Below, piece after piece: positions 35,187 through 45,013 of a stretch of 64,000 nucleotides of DNA. The position numbers and the translations under genes are program-made. The stretch comes from Neurospora tetraspora (taxonomy: Eukaryota > Ascomycota > Sordariomycetes > Sordariales > Sordariaceae): contig NW_026944383.1 of the NCBI RefSeq assembly GCF_033439725.1, forward strand, positions 5,704,001 to 5,768,000. The letters are read 5' to 3'. Numbering within the stretch: the first letter of the stretch is position 1; the number at the start of each line of letters is the position of its first letter. Below the pieces are notes generated by a model that was given only the letters and a program-made list of their open reading frames with translations, did not search any database and was not told the origin of the DNA.

Positions 35187-35850
35187 TTACGTATATTATA
35201 TTACCGCCGGATGATTATTTAGACTTTACTATCGAATTGAATTTTAGTTTGAATACGTTCAATAGTTGTATTAGTACTATCGATAGTATTTATATCACTA
35301 CGTATATTAAGAAGAAGGATTAACTACGATAGTATAACTATAAGGGATTAATAACTTACAATATATTCGCGGCCGTAAAGTTCAATTACTTTTTTACGTA
35401 TGTATTGGCGGACGTAGAAGGGTCGACGAACGATACCTTACTTTGCAATTAAATATTCTTACGTTCGTTTCGTATGCTTCGTAATCGATACTATATTATA
35501 GACGCTAATTTTGGCGTAAAGTAGGGTATTATAATTCTTTTTGCAAATGTTAAATATTATCTTCAAGATTGGAAGAATATAAATGTATTGCTAGAAGACC
35601 TTAAAGAGCTATATAATTCATATTACTCTCGTATTTGAATTGTCGTAGAGTATGTTTTTGGTTATTTAAAAAGGCGATAGAAGATTATAAGGGTAGTGCC
35701 TTTCGAGTATAGTCTTAATAACCAGAGACGGGTTGTATACGCGGTAATTACGTTATATAGTTTTATATTAAAATATATAAGGAATCGAAAACCCTACTAA
35801 TTGAATACGAAAGAAAAGCGGTAGATGAAAGAGGCTCGTATATGTACGCG
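35187..35850 (+). pseudogene. Harbinger transposase, 3' part (DDE domain)
   Basis: Continues the frame broken at 26,754. It contains STIDSIYITTYI (first Asp, about 35,275; family consensus A-I-D-G-T-H-I), then RYYIIDANFG (second Asp, about 35,498), then VVEYVFGYLKRR (Glu, about 35,650; consensus I-E-R-V-F-G-x-L-K-R-R). These are the three catalytic residues of the DDE_Tnp_4 domain of PIF/Harbinger transposases. Several in-frame stops make it non-functional. Confidence 0.85.
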
Positions 35851-35989
35851 AAGGGTAGTGAGGAGTATATACCCTAATTATATTAGATAGCGGTCGTCGA
35901 TATTAATATAGAGGAGTTGGTAATTATATTTGAAAAAGACGAGAGATATTAAATAATTTAGTATGTATAGAGTAGAGTAGAGTATTGAA

Positions 35990-36028
35990 GTGGGGGGAGG
36001 AAGGGAGGGGAGGGGAGGGGAGGGGAGA
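35990..36028. repeat. GGGGA polypurine microsatellite
   Basis: About six consecutive GGGGA-type units on the plus strand, in otherwise AT-rich DNA. Could form triplex or quadruplex structure. The next 150 bp hold imperfect repeats of AATCTAGTAAATTTAGT. Confidence 0.7.
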
Positions 36029-36329
36029 TTGTAAATTATCGTGTTTGTATAATTATTTGCTAGATTATTAGAAATATTAGATTATTTCATAAAATTAGGG
36101 GTTTCGAATTAAAATCTAGTAAATTTAGTAATCTAGTGTAAATCTAGTAATTTAGTATAAATTTAGTAAATTATTAAATTAATTACCCCTCCCCCAACCT
36201 TATCCCTCTATTTTATTCTATTCTATTCTATTCAATCTTTCTAGCAGTTAATATACCCCTCCTTTATTTTTTTTATTTAACTTTAACTATATGCTAGTAA
36301 AAAAAGGATAATTTACAAAATAATTAATA

Positions 36330-37150
36330 TAGTTTATTATCTCCTCCTCCTCTAACTTAAAGAACTTACGCTATAAATTCTCGACGGCGAAGGTAAATTC
36401 GTTAGATCCAACTGGTTTAGGAGCTTATAATAAAGTAGCTGCCTTTTCTATCGACGTACTAAGTAATTCGATATTATTACCCTTCTTTTTACGACCGACT
36501 TTATTAGTACCCACGTCAATAAGGGGAATTTTGCCTTCTAGTAATAATCTAAATAGGATTAGTATCCTTCCTATATTGTTACGCCTTAGTAAGTTTTTTT
36601 ACGGGTAGCCGAATAACCTCTTTAATATTGTCATCGTCCCTATCCTCCTCCCTATCGTTAGATAAAATTATTTCCTCCCCGTTATTATTATTATTATTAT
36701 TATGAAGATTAATATTATTATTATTAAATAGTTTATTTACTTACGATTCTCCTACTTCCGCGATGCCCCTACCCGCTGCCTTCGTCCTGAAGAATATTTG
36801 AAAGTATATTTTAATATTACCGAGCGGGGTCTTTATAAATTAGTCGATTATATAGTTCTTAGTATTCTTCCGCTTCTGAAAGGCTTCTCAATTCTACGTA
36901 AATATTTTGGGTAATTTAGTAGTAGGGTTAAGCGAGGCGCTAAAGATAGAGAGAACTTCTTTTTAATAATAATATCAACGTTACTCGGTATTGAATTTAG
37001 TCTTAATAATCTTCTAAGTTTATATATATTTAATCTATTTTTCTATATAATATCCCTTTACCCGCTCTTATACTTCAATAAAATCTTTTGGCTATATTAA
37101 ATTAAAGAGTTTGTTGTTCTTATATTCGAGGAATTAAATTATTAGTATAT
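36330..37150 (-). pseudogene. Possible accessory (Myb-like) frame of the Harbinger element
   Basis: A minus-strand reading with many stops gives fragments such as ERVKGYYIEK (about 37,060), SASLNPTTKLPKIF (about 36,920), RSGRILRTI (about 36,870) and NEFTFAVENL (about 36,390). PIF/Harbinger elements usually carry a second, often divergently placed, Myb/trihelix gene. Position and strand fit but I cannot identify the domain with certainty. Confidence 0.35.
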
Positions 37151-37639
37151 CGGTCATGGTATGAGTCTAGTTGATCCTCTTCTTTAATTTAATTAACTTG
37201 GGTAGTTTTAGTACCTTTAGTTACTTAGGCTTAGGGGGTGTTTACTTCCTCTTTAAAATTAGGGGGGGTATAGTTCGCGATAATTCTCTATTTTGTACGA
37301 TATTTTAAGGCGGTTGGGTATTATTTAGGGAGGCCGTTATAATATCGTTTTGGATTTTAATTGGTTGGTTATTATTAATGTATTTGTAGTCTATTGGGTA
37401 GATAAATTGGCTATCTTCGAGGGAGTCGAAGGTTGGGAAGGGGGGTAGGATATTATTATTACTGGGCGGTTTAAAAATATTATCGAGTAGCTATAAGAAG
37501 GGGTTAACGAGACTATTTTATTATTCTTCGCCTTTACTATTTACTAAGTAGGACAATAGTAATATATTTGAACCGTTTAGAGGGGTTAAATATTCGTTTT
37601 AGGCGTTTATCTTTTCGGACTGGGACGTATTTTAGCTGG

Positions 37640-37862
37640 TATTTTTCGTATAAATCCGAATGGATCTAGGTGCTAACCTCGTGCGGGGTTCAACCTTGTT
37701 TTTCAGGTGTCTTTGACAAGGCGGTGTGGAGGCCTTGGCCAACTATACTAAAAATGGTCAAGACCAGCCATCACCAAGCTAATGCAGCACTAAAGCGGTA
37801 CGGTCGTATTGATCCACCCCTTTTACTTGGCTGCAGACGAGAGGAGGTAGCTAAATATTCCT
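37640..37862. other. GC-normal right end of the Harbinger element
   Basis: Base composition switches abruptly from AT-rich to balanced at about 37,655. A 64-codon open stretch (37670-37864) is present but resembles no protein I know. The left end (25,912 to about 26,330) is likewise spared. Confidence 0.5.
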
Positions 37863-37897
37863 AACTTTTCAATGAAAAGTTTGAGCCGATTAGAGCC
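37863..37897 (-). repeat. Right terminal inverted repeat of the Harbinger element
   Basis: 35 bp, the reverse complement of 25877-25911 with two transitions. It is followed at once by ATA. Confidence 0.9.
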
Positions 37898-37927
37898 ATA
37901 TGGCTTACTCATCAGCGAGACGTCCAT
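37898..37927 (-). pseudogene. First ten codons of the split SAT4 gene
   Basis: Read on the minus strand: ATG at 37927-37925, then MDVSLMSKPY, the last codon TAT overlapping the 3-bp target duplication. Joined to the sequence after the left repeat it continues in frame as GEGETLAPQ, the usual N-terminus of SAT4 proteins. Upstream promoter sequence would lie to the right, beyond 37,928. Confidence 0.75.
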
Positions 37928-39074
37928 GGATGCAAACTTGTGGACGCAAGGGTGCGGCCTTGCATAGTTGAGGATTTCAATCAGATATCACCGGAGGCGT
38001 CATATAGTCTTTAAAGGCATTCCTTTTTCGTCCGCTGGGACGTTTGTTTTTCTCGTGAAGGTCGGACAAAGTCAGCTAAGACCCACCCCTTTGTGAGTTG
38101 CCAGTGGTTGAGGGGATCTGGGGAGAATAGACAGAAGGGGTTAGGCCGGGGGGGGTAGAAATTGGCATTTCGCTACTCAACCCAGACCATGCCGAAAACT
38201 GTCACAACTCCTTTCCTTGGCACCTCCATACGCAGTATGTAGCTCGTAGGGCGTCCATAGTCACCGCTCATCGCTACCAGGCTCGCTAATAACCGGGTGT
38301 GTGTGGTGGTGACAGAGCGCGTGGGGGCGCGGAAGCAATCCGTCCTCTGAAGCGGGCGCGAGATTCGTTCCGTTGTTGCTCGTATTCATAGATCTGAGCG
38401 TCCGCTGATGTTCGTGAGGCTAGGACAGCAGCGGGTTGTTCCGGCGGCTGGCGATCTTCATGATGGCTGGATTGAGCTTCACTTGCGGTTGCTGTGCTTC
38501 ACGATCTTCGGGATGTCACGGTGGTTTTCCGCATGCACATGAATCGTGCTGGACTGCTGGGTCGGTGCTTGGCATCACCGTGATGGGTTTATGATGGATT
38601 GGCCTGTGATCGACCGAGTGACCGACAATCTTTTGGTGTGTTTCCAAGACAAGAGTGATGATGAAGTGCATATTGATACGTGTGAAGACTGTGAAAAGAA
38701 TTTGGATCGAGGAGTTGCAGTGTAGGTAAAGAAGAGAAGGGTAGATCTTGGCTCACTGCCTTTGCGCGGAGGAATCTGGGTCGGTTGATCAGCTGATCTG
38801 GGCTTAATCACCTAGACAGCACATATCTCCGTAGGGTGGTTTGTGCGGGATACGCGTCGCGTCTGCCCACACAAATTTACCCCGCCATGGGAGGGAACCT
38901 TGATGGCCTCTGTTTTTTCCCAGCGCCTTCCCAATTGGATTGGTTAACTTGACACTGCAATCGATCCTACCCACTCTACCGTCGAAAGAGACCTGGGACA
39001 GCCCACTTTGTCTGGTTCTTGGAAATCGCATTCCTGGACCTTAGCCCTGATGCGACCGGGCCCCGCACCTTGCA
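37928..39074. other. Intergenic: former SAT4 promoter and upstream region of the next gene
   Basis: About 1.15 kb of normal composition, between the severed 5' end of the SAT4 gene (minus) and the 39.1-kb gene (plus), so a shared divergent promoter region. GGGGGGGG at about 38,149 and short Gly/Ser-coding frames, but no gene I can support. Confidence 0.5.
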
Positions 39075-42000
39075 ATGGCCGATCCGCCTCTTCCTGTCGC
39101 GGCCCCTGCCGGCAACTCGCAAACAGACGTCCCTCAAGTCTCTGACCCGATTGCTGGCCCGAATGCCAAAGCGAGCACGATAGACGCGGCTACACAAACC
39201 GACCATTTCCCATTCAACATCCCCATACCTCCACCTCGGACAATACCGCACTCCTCGCCGTTCTTTGGAGTCTTCCGAAGCGCCTACGAGAAGGCGGATG
39301 CCTCTTTAGTCCGCGAGTCGCTGCTGTCATGGCCGGAAAAGTACTCGCACGCAGAGCCTCCCGCGATTCTTTTCGGTCCTCCAGGAACCGCGGGGACATG
39401 GTTTACTTCCCTCCGTCAACTAGACCACGATACATCGCGACGGATAGAAATTGTCCGCCGGGGCGCAAGAGCTGCTGGTTGGGACGTGTTCTTTGCCAGC
39501 GTCAGGGCCGTATGGTCTGGCCCCTCGACCTCGAAACTCTATGCGAATATCCAGCACTGGCCTGACTACAATGTGGAATCCGCCCTCTCCGAACACTTGC
39601 GCCGCCGAGACCTTAGTAGCTCCTTTTTCGACGTGGAACTCTTGTCCGTGTACGACCTGGATGGAGAGCCTATACTGCCGCCGTGGATTTGCAACAGTAA
39701 CGCACCGAGATTTTCTATGTTACACAAAGTTCAGAGTCTCATACACGACGAACTGTTCTGTAGCCAGCCCCATGAGGAAATTGTGCCGCATCCGGGCCAG
39801 GGCCTCCAACACCCTGATAAATGGACCCGGCAGTTCTGGCAAGCAGATGTAAGTCTGGCCTTTCCTGAATGCTTGACCGCGTGCTGAAGTGTTATGGCAG
39901 ACGATTCTCCTCGTTCCACAAGCGCAATCTCCATGCGTACTGTCCTCCTCGGTCGTTGCGAATTGTCCCACTGGGGACGATCAAGTCCAGCGTATCGCCA
40001 AGTACTTTCTGGGATTAGCCCTTCAGCACACCACCGGATTTCCCGATTCCGACTTAACAGTCCATAACGCCCATATCGCCGTTGATATGCTATACCGTGT
40101 TATGAACGCGGAAGCTGTGATGACTCCTTCAGTCAAGTCCCAGATACTCATGTTCGCCGGAGAGCAACGTGATTACGGACTCTTCCTTCGGGCTTGCACT
40201 CTTCAAAGCAGGTTTGACAGTGCCCCCGACCAGCAGCTTTTCGTCCCTTGGCTCGATTGTCTCGTCAAGAGGAGGTTGTTGATGAACTTCTGGGATCCGT
40301 ACCTTCAAGAATGGTTCGTCCCATACTTTACCATCCACTGCCTCATCTGATGTGGCTAACATGCAGCTAAAACAGCTTGACCCAGCTCATCCTTTCGTAC
40401 CAGAACCTGCATGACCGAGTCGAGTTTGTGCTGGCCTTGCCAAAGCAGATCACCGGTCAAGGTCTCCTACCCCACCTACTTGTGACATCTTGGCTCAAAC
40501 CTTTACTCATCCCGGATGATTTCCGAACACCTTTACTCTGTTCATCAAAGGATGGTCGTGCTCTAGCTAAAGCCGCTCTCAGCTTTGGCCATGAGTCTAC
40601 TGTTGCTTATGAGTATGCTGGGTCCCTTCAAAAACTTGCAGAGCATGATTGCTAACATCGAACTAGACTTGTCAGAGAACTTCTCATTCAAATGCAGCTG
40701 CCCACCGAGCCGATGCCTTGGATCGCTGCGTTTATAGAATCCCTACACATGAAGATTGACTGGGGCATGAGACGGCATCTTTGCAGAACCTTCATCCAAT
40801 TCGACCACTTTTTCACATCCCATCACCAATCAAGATACGTATCTGCTTGGTTATCTGAGGACATCGACATCGTTGGCTTCCTCCTCTACCTCGCAAGACA
40901 AGTCGACTATAACCTCTACCAGGAGTGGCTGGCTGACCTCAGTAGATCGGTCAAGCAATGGGACGGCATCTACAATCCTGGCATGATGGCGTTTTTTACT
41001 AGTGTCTACAAAGAAGTATCCGGGGTAGCGCTTCTAGGCCCCCTATGTACCGATTTACTAAAGCAGCACTTCCGAATGCTGGTTCGGCCACTGCAAACTC
41101 ACCTGTATGGTCATCAGAACTTGTCACGGAAGCCACCCAGACCGGTTGATCCTAACGACCATGTAGCGATGGAAGGGTATCGGTTCCTAGTGGATGCAAC
41201 TCAAGAGACAGCGCAATTCAGATGGACAGCCCTTCAAAGAGACTCGGTCAAGTGGCTCTGGAAAGACACAGGGGTTCAAATCACTTTCGATACGTCCACT
41301 CAGCCCCCTACCTTGGTGGTCAAGAAGCTTTCTGCCTCCAATGATGATTGGTTCAAGCGAAGAAAACTTGCTGCACAGTCATGCAAAGAACTGGAAGAAC
41401 TTCGCCATGCCAAATTAGAATACACGTTTGGGCCAACAGACCTCGTGGATTGGTCGTTTGCGGATGGTACCGGTCCAGATCCAGCATGGGTCTTGGAAGA
41501 TGATCCGGCAAACCCACCCCCCGAAACCCCAAATACACCAAGACGTCCAACGCTCGCCAGGGCCGTCTCGCCTAGAAGCTCTCCCACATTTGCTTCTCCG
41601 ACCAGTAGTGAGGCTATTCCGCGGGACCAAACCATTAGAGATGAGACGTATGGTTTTCCTTCGGCGAAGAAGCCTGACGACCAACCAGCCCCCGACCCAA
41701 CGGAGCTCACCAAAGAGGAAGCTTTCAAGACCCTTTCGTACGAGGAGTACATGCTTCGCAGGCACAAAATGGAAATAAAGGATCAATGGGAGAAAATCCG
41801 CGAGGAAGACAACGAGGATTTGGAAGAGCTTTACGTGCTGCTCGGGCGTCGCAAGGGTCTTCCACACAAGGCATACATTACCGAGGAGGTTTTGCAACTC
41901 GCGCAGAATCCGGCCGAGGGACTTGTTGTTATGGGCTCCTCGAGACGTTGGTTGACGACCTTATGGATAAGGCAACTGTGGGAACACAGGAAAGGGATCA

Positions 42001-42131
42001 GATTGATCACTCCGGCTGATGATCCAGTCTTTAAGCACTCTAAGTACGGGATCAAAAGGAAACGCGGTATGGGTGGCGATGACGATTCAGAGGATGATGA
42101 CGAGGAGGACGATGATCATCCCGTATGGTAA
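39075..42131 (+). CDS. Large protein of unknown function with acidic C-terminal tail
   Basis: Four exons join in phase: 39075-39848, 39901-40313, 40376-40612 and 40667-42131 (introns 52-62 bp, each GT...GCTAAC...AG where visible), giving 962 residues. Residues 1-60 are Pro/Ala/Thr-rich and probably disordered. The middle (about 70-650) is mixed helical sequence with no catalytic motif I recognise. Residues about 690-790 are Pro/Ser-rich. Around 800-870 comes a charged helical stretch (LSYEEYMLRRHKMEIKDQWEKI). The protein ends with KRKRGMGG and an Asp/Glu run. The basic KRKR beside an acidic tail suggests a nuclear or RNA-associated role, but that is inference. Not assigned to a family. Confidence 0.8.
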
Positions 42132-42301
42132 TTCAACAAGTGTATGTTGCGGTCTTTTATCACGGATATCCAAAATAGAAAGTTAGGAAGAAGGGTGCCG
42201 ATAGACGGAAGTCCCCAGAACATGCATCGCTCGCTCCCACCACCCGGTCTCATTCCACACAAATGAGGACCAAGTTCACCTCACTGCATCACACAACCCT
42301 C

Positions 42302-43357
42302 CTACTCCTCATCCTCATAAAATACCAAACACCTAACCTCAATACTCTCCCTCCCCGGCGTCCCCTCCGGCGTCGCCGGATCTACAAACGCCGTATGCGG
42401 CGTCCACCCCGCCACCCCCTTCTTCCCCCTCCCCCACGGCTCCTGCAGCCCCTCACCCCAACTATCAAAGCACTTGATCAGCACCACCTCCTCCGGTTTC
42501 ATATCCTTGACATAATAAAACTTGTGTCCCTCGCTCGGCACCACTCCATACGTCTCCCCCTTGACTTCGTACCCTTCGGTTTTGGGGTATGTCTCCTCAC
42601 CAGGGGCTACCTCCTTCCCGCGATCCTCGTTGTCTTCATCTGGGCGACGCTTGGGGTAGAGCAAGTCGACGGGCACCAGATCTCCCGGGGAAGTCGAGCG
42701 CCAATCAATAAACGCCAGCGGAAAGTCCGTCGCCGGGTGCGAAATGGGTCGCCAGACGTTGATAATCTGGTACCGTCCCTTCAACAACTTCTCTGCTTCT
42801 TCTGCAGGCGTCACATGCCTGCGCACGCGCGTGGCAGCAGCAGCAGGCGTCTGGTCGACGTGCACCTGCTGCACGGGCTTTCTCGCTGAATTATTGGTGT
42901 TTCGCCGGATGGTATGATCAAAGATCTCTACCCTTTTGATACCAGGCAATTTAGCCCGCAGTAGGGCCTCAACTTCGGCGTAGTACCCCGACCAGATGGC
43001 GCGCTCGTCGGTGAAGGAGGTTTCGGTGGCCGGGTGGTTGTAGAGCGCGAAGCCGGAGACGTCCACGCCGAAATCCGAGGGGGATGATTCAAGGGCGGCG
43101 CGGAGGTCGTGAACGGGCTTGGAAACGGAGACGCGCGAGAAGGAGGAGTAGTCGACGTCTACTTTGGACCAGGATTTGATGAAGGGGGTGGAGGAGCGGT
43201 TGATGGTTGCCGGGTCGGCGTAGCGGAAGGTGCCGGTTGTCATGTTGGCGGTTGTGGCGGGGGTGGTGAGGGTTCGGGTTTGTTGTTGTATCAGTTTTGA
43301 AGGTCGGATGTGAGTTCTGATGGCAGTCCTTCTGAGTGACGAAGTGACTGCTTGCAT
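42302..43357 (-). CDS. AsaB/CmcJ-type hydroxylase/desaturase-like protein
   Basis: Single exon of 351 residues. It belongs by motif to the fungal family annotated as hydroxylase/desaturase AsaB or CmcJ/NvfI-like, putative non-haem iron, 2-oxoglutarate-type oxygenases. Visible: DFGVDVSGFALYNH (95-108); the HVDQTP motif (166-171) typical of the family; NVWRP (200-204) followed by PLAFID (213-218); and YYVKDMKPEEVVLIKCFDS near 290. Residues 1-38 are rich in Arg, Ser and Thr with no acidic residue, like a mitochondrial presequence. Met39 would be the start if that part is untranslated leader. Substrate unknown, and no biosynthetic cluster surrounds it. Intact. Confidence 0.8.
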   Translation of the reverse strand: MQAVTSSLRRTAIRTHIRPSKLIQQQTRTLTTPATTANMTTGTFRYADPATINRSSTPFIKSWSKVDVDYSSFSRVSVSKPVHDLRAALESSPSDFGVDVSGFALYNHPATETSFTDERAIWSGYYAEVEALLRAKLPGIKRVEIFDHTIRRNTNNSARKPVQQVHVDQTPAAAATRVRRHVTPAEEAEKLLKGRYQIINVWRPISHPATDFPLAFIDWRSTSPGDLVPVDLLYPKRRPDEDNEDRGKEVAPGEETYPKTEGYEVKGETYGVVPSEGHKFYYVKDMKPEEVVLIKCFDSWGEGLQEPWGRGKKGVAGWTPHTAFVDPATPEGTPGRESIEVRCLVFYEDEE

Positions 43358-43632
43358 TGACTTCCGCTTTGTGAGACGGTGCGATTGTTGACGGCAGCCG
43401 GGTGATGTTGTCCTAACGCGGGGTTATATACCGGTTCGGAGTGCTGCGGGACGGGCGGGACGGGCGGGAGCCGGATTGCGCCACCGGTAGTCCCGCTGGC
43501 GCGATTTCTCTCCACAATTGCCGGGTTGGATTAGTAATATCCATCAGCGACGGCTTTGTCATGTTGTTGATATCGTCAGCAACTTTTTACTTCCGTTGCT
43601 TCTATGTAATTGCGCCAGATAACTCGTCAGGT

Positions 43633-43838
43633 CTTCAAAACCGACCATCTGACTAGCGGGCGAGCCACTAGTCAGGGACATTGATTCGTACCGGATTCTG
43701 GTACCGAGACGGTAATATGGTGTGCATGCATTGGACATGCAGCTCGAAGGAGTAAAATGCAACTAAACCATATGCATATGCGGGTATACCACCTAATCAA
43801 TTGTGGCTCGCCCGCTAGTCAGATGGTCGGTTTTGAAG
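43633..43838. repeat. Fold-back element, perfect 36-bp inverted repeat
   Basis: 43633-43668 (CTTCAAAACCGACCATCTGA ... GAGCCAC) is repeated exactly as its reverse complement at 43803-43838, 134 bp apart. Within each arm CTGACTAG...CTAGTCAG can form a smaller stem. Size and structure fit a miniature inverted-repeat transposable element or a transcribed hairpin. No target-site duplication was found at the outer edges. It lies upstream of the AsaB-like gene. Confidence 0.85.
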
Positions 43839-45013
43839 GAGGTTCTCATGGCGTCAAGGAGACCAAAGGTGTTTCGGGTCACCGGCCTTCCGATGAGGAA
43901 GTCAGAAGCCGACACAGCAGTTGGAACTTGAAGACTTGACGAGTAATGGTTTTGGTACTTGTTATTCGTGTATTGGATCCATTTGTAACCCTGGGTGTGT
44001 GAGCTGGTGGCTTTTGGATGTTGTCGGAACACCCACTGCAATCTCTTGTAGAGAGTGGGCAAAAGAATTGATGGGAAAGAATACTAACATTATTGTTCGA
44101 GGCTCTCTAGTAAAAGTGTTAATGACTTGTTTTTGAGTCGCTTGATCTGGGGTCCGGGCCCGGGCCTTACATGCGCTGCACTAACATTTTCCACTAGCAA
44201 ACGCCATATGTTTGTCTTTCGAATTTTGGGTGTGTCCCTCGATTCTTCTTCCCACTCTCCCCTCTGCCAGAGAGTCTGCGAGAGTGTAAATGTTGCGACA
44301 AAACGACCAGTCCACTCCAGCTCATACCCCACGCGGCGGTTAATGGTCAACTGCATTCCTATTTCCCGTCCTTTGTTTCCCAAAACCCATATCGCTGCCG
44401 ATGGGATTCTCTTCTTCAGCGCATGCAATGCAAGGGTCGCGTCAAGACATCGCGGTCCGCGATGCACTGCGGCCGCCATCTTGCATGCTGAATGCAGCAG
44501 CAGCGACAGTCAGTGGCTGTAAGACACGCATCGCATTTCGTCATGCACTGCTGCTGCACCTCACGAGACAAGCATAAAAGTCAGTGATTCATATGCAATG
44601 CAGTAGGCAAGTATGTATGTCTTTCTTTCAGAAGTTCCAAATGATAGTATCGTGAAAGATCGTGACGACCTTCTTCCGGTCATGTATTAATTAATGATGT
44701 ATCTAGTAATCTAGAGGGTATGCCTTTCTTTCTGTCCCTTTGGGAAACCCCAACCCATAACGATCGTGTATGTGTGTGGTATATGTCATGATATGTAAGT
44801 CATGGTCTTCTTGTCTTTCGTAACGGCGTTCGAACCCGCGTTCCGTTCGTGGTAAAAAAAAAAACAACATCAAAAACATTACGCCCTTTTTTTGCGCCGC
44901 GCTAGGTATATGATCCAATTGTTGTAATGATTTCCCCGCCCATAGACAACGACAACAAAAAAATGTATGTGCAAAAACAACAACAAAAACTCAAAGACAG
45001 TGGAAGAGCCAGC
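43839..45013. other. Intergenic region
   Basis: About 1.2 kb without a supportable gene. It contains a GC-rich palindrome (GGGCCCGGGCC at about 44,155), a short CTG/CAG inverted pair (44,493-44,560) and A-rich stretches near 44,855. The last part is probably the 3' region of the TmpA-like gene. Confidence 0.45.

Larger units (their letters stand above)
25877..37897. mobile_element. PIF/Harbinger-type DNA transposon, carrying nested insertions
   Basis: Terminal inverted repeats of 35 bp (25877-25911 and 37863-37897) match at 33 positions; both mismatches are transitions. The outer sequence GGCYCTRATCGG resembles PIF/Harbinger ends. A 3-bp duplication, ATA, flanks it (25874-25876 and 37898-37900). 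The transposase is split by a gypsy element: the 5' part near 26,194-26,750 and the 3' part at 35,187-35,850 with the DDE residues of the family. Without the gypsy it is about 3.6 kb. The outer 250-450 bp at each end kept normal base composition while the interior is RIP-mutated. A second frame on the minus strand (about 37,150-36,330) may be the accessory Myb-like protein of this superfamily. Confidence 0.88.

Noticed and set aside
42263-42889. 208-codon plus-strand frame over the AsaB-like gene
   Set aside because: Antisense shadow, Arg/Leu/Pro-rich, no motif.
44815-44850. GTTCGAACC resembling a tRNA T-loop
   Set aside because: The bases around it do not pair as a T-arm and no acceptor, D or anticodon arm could be fitted on either strand.
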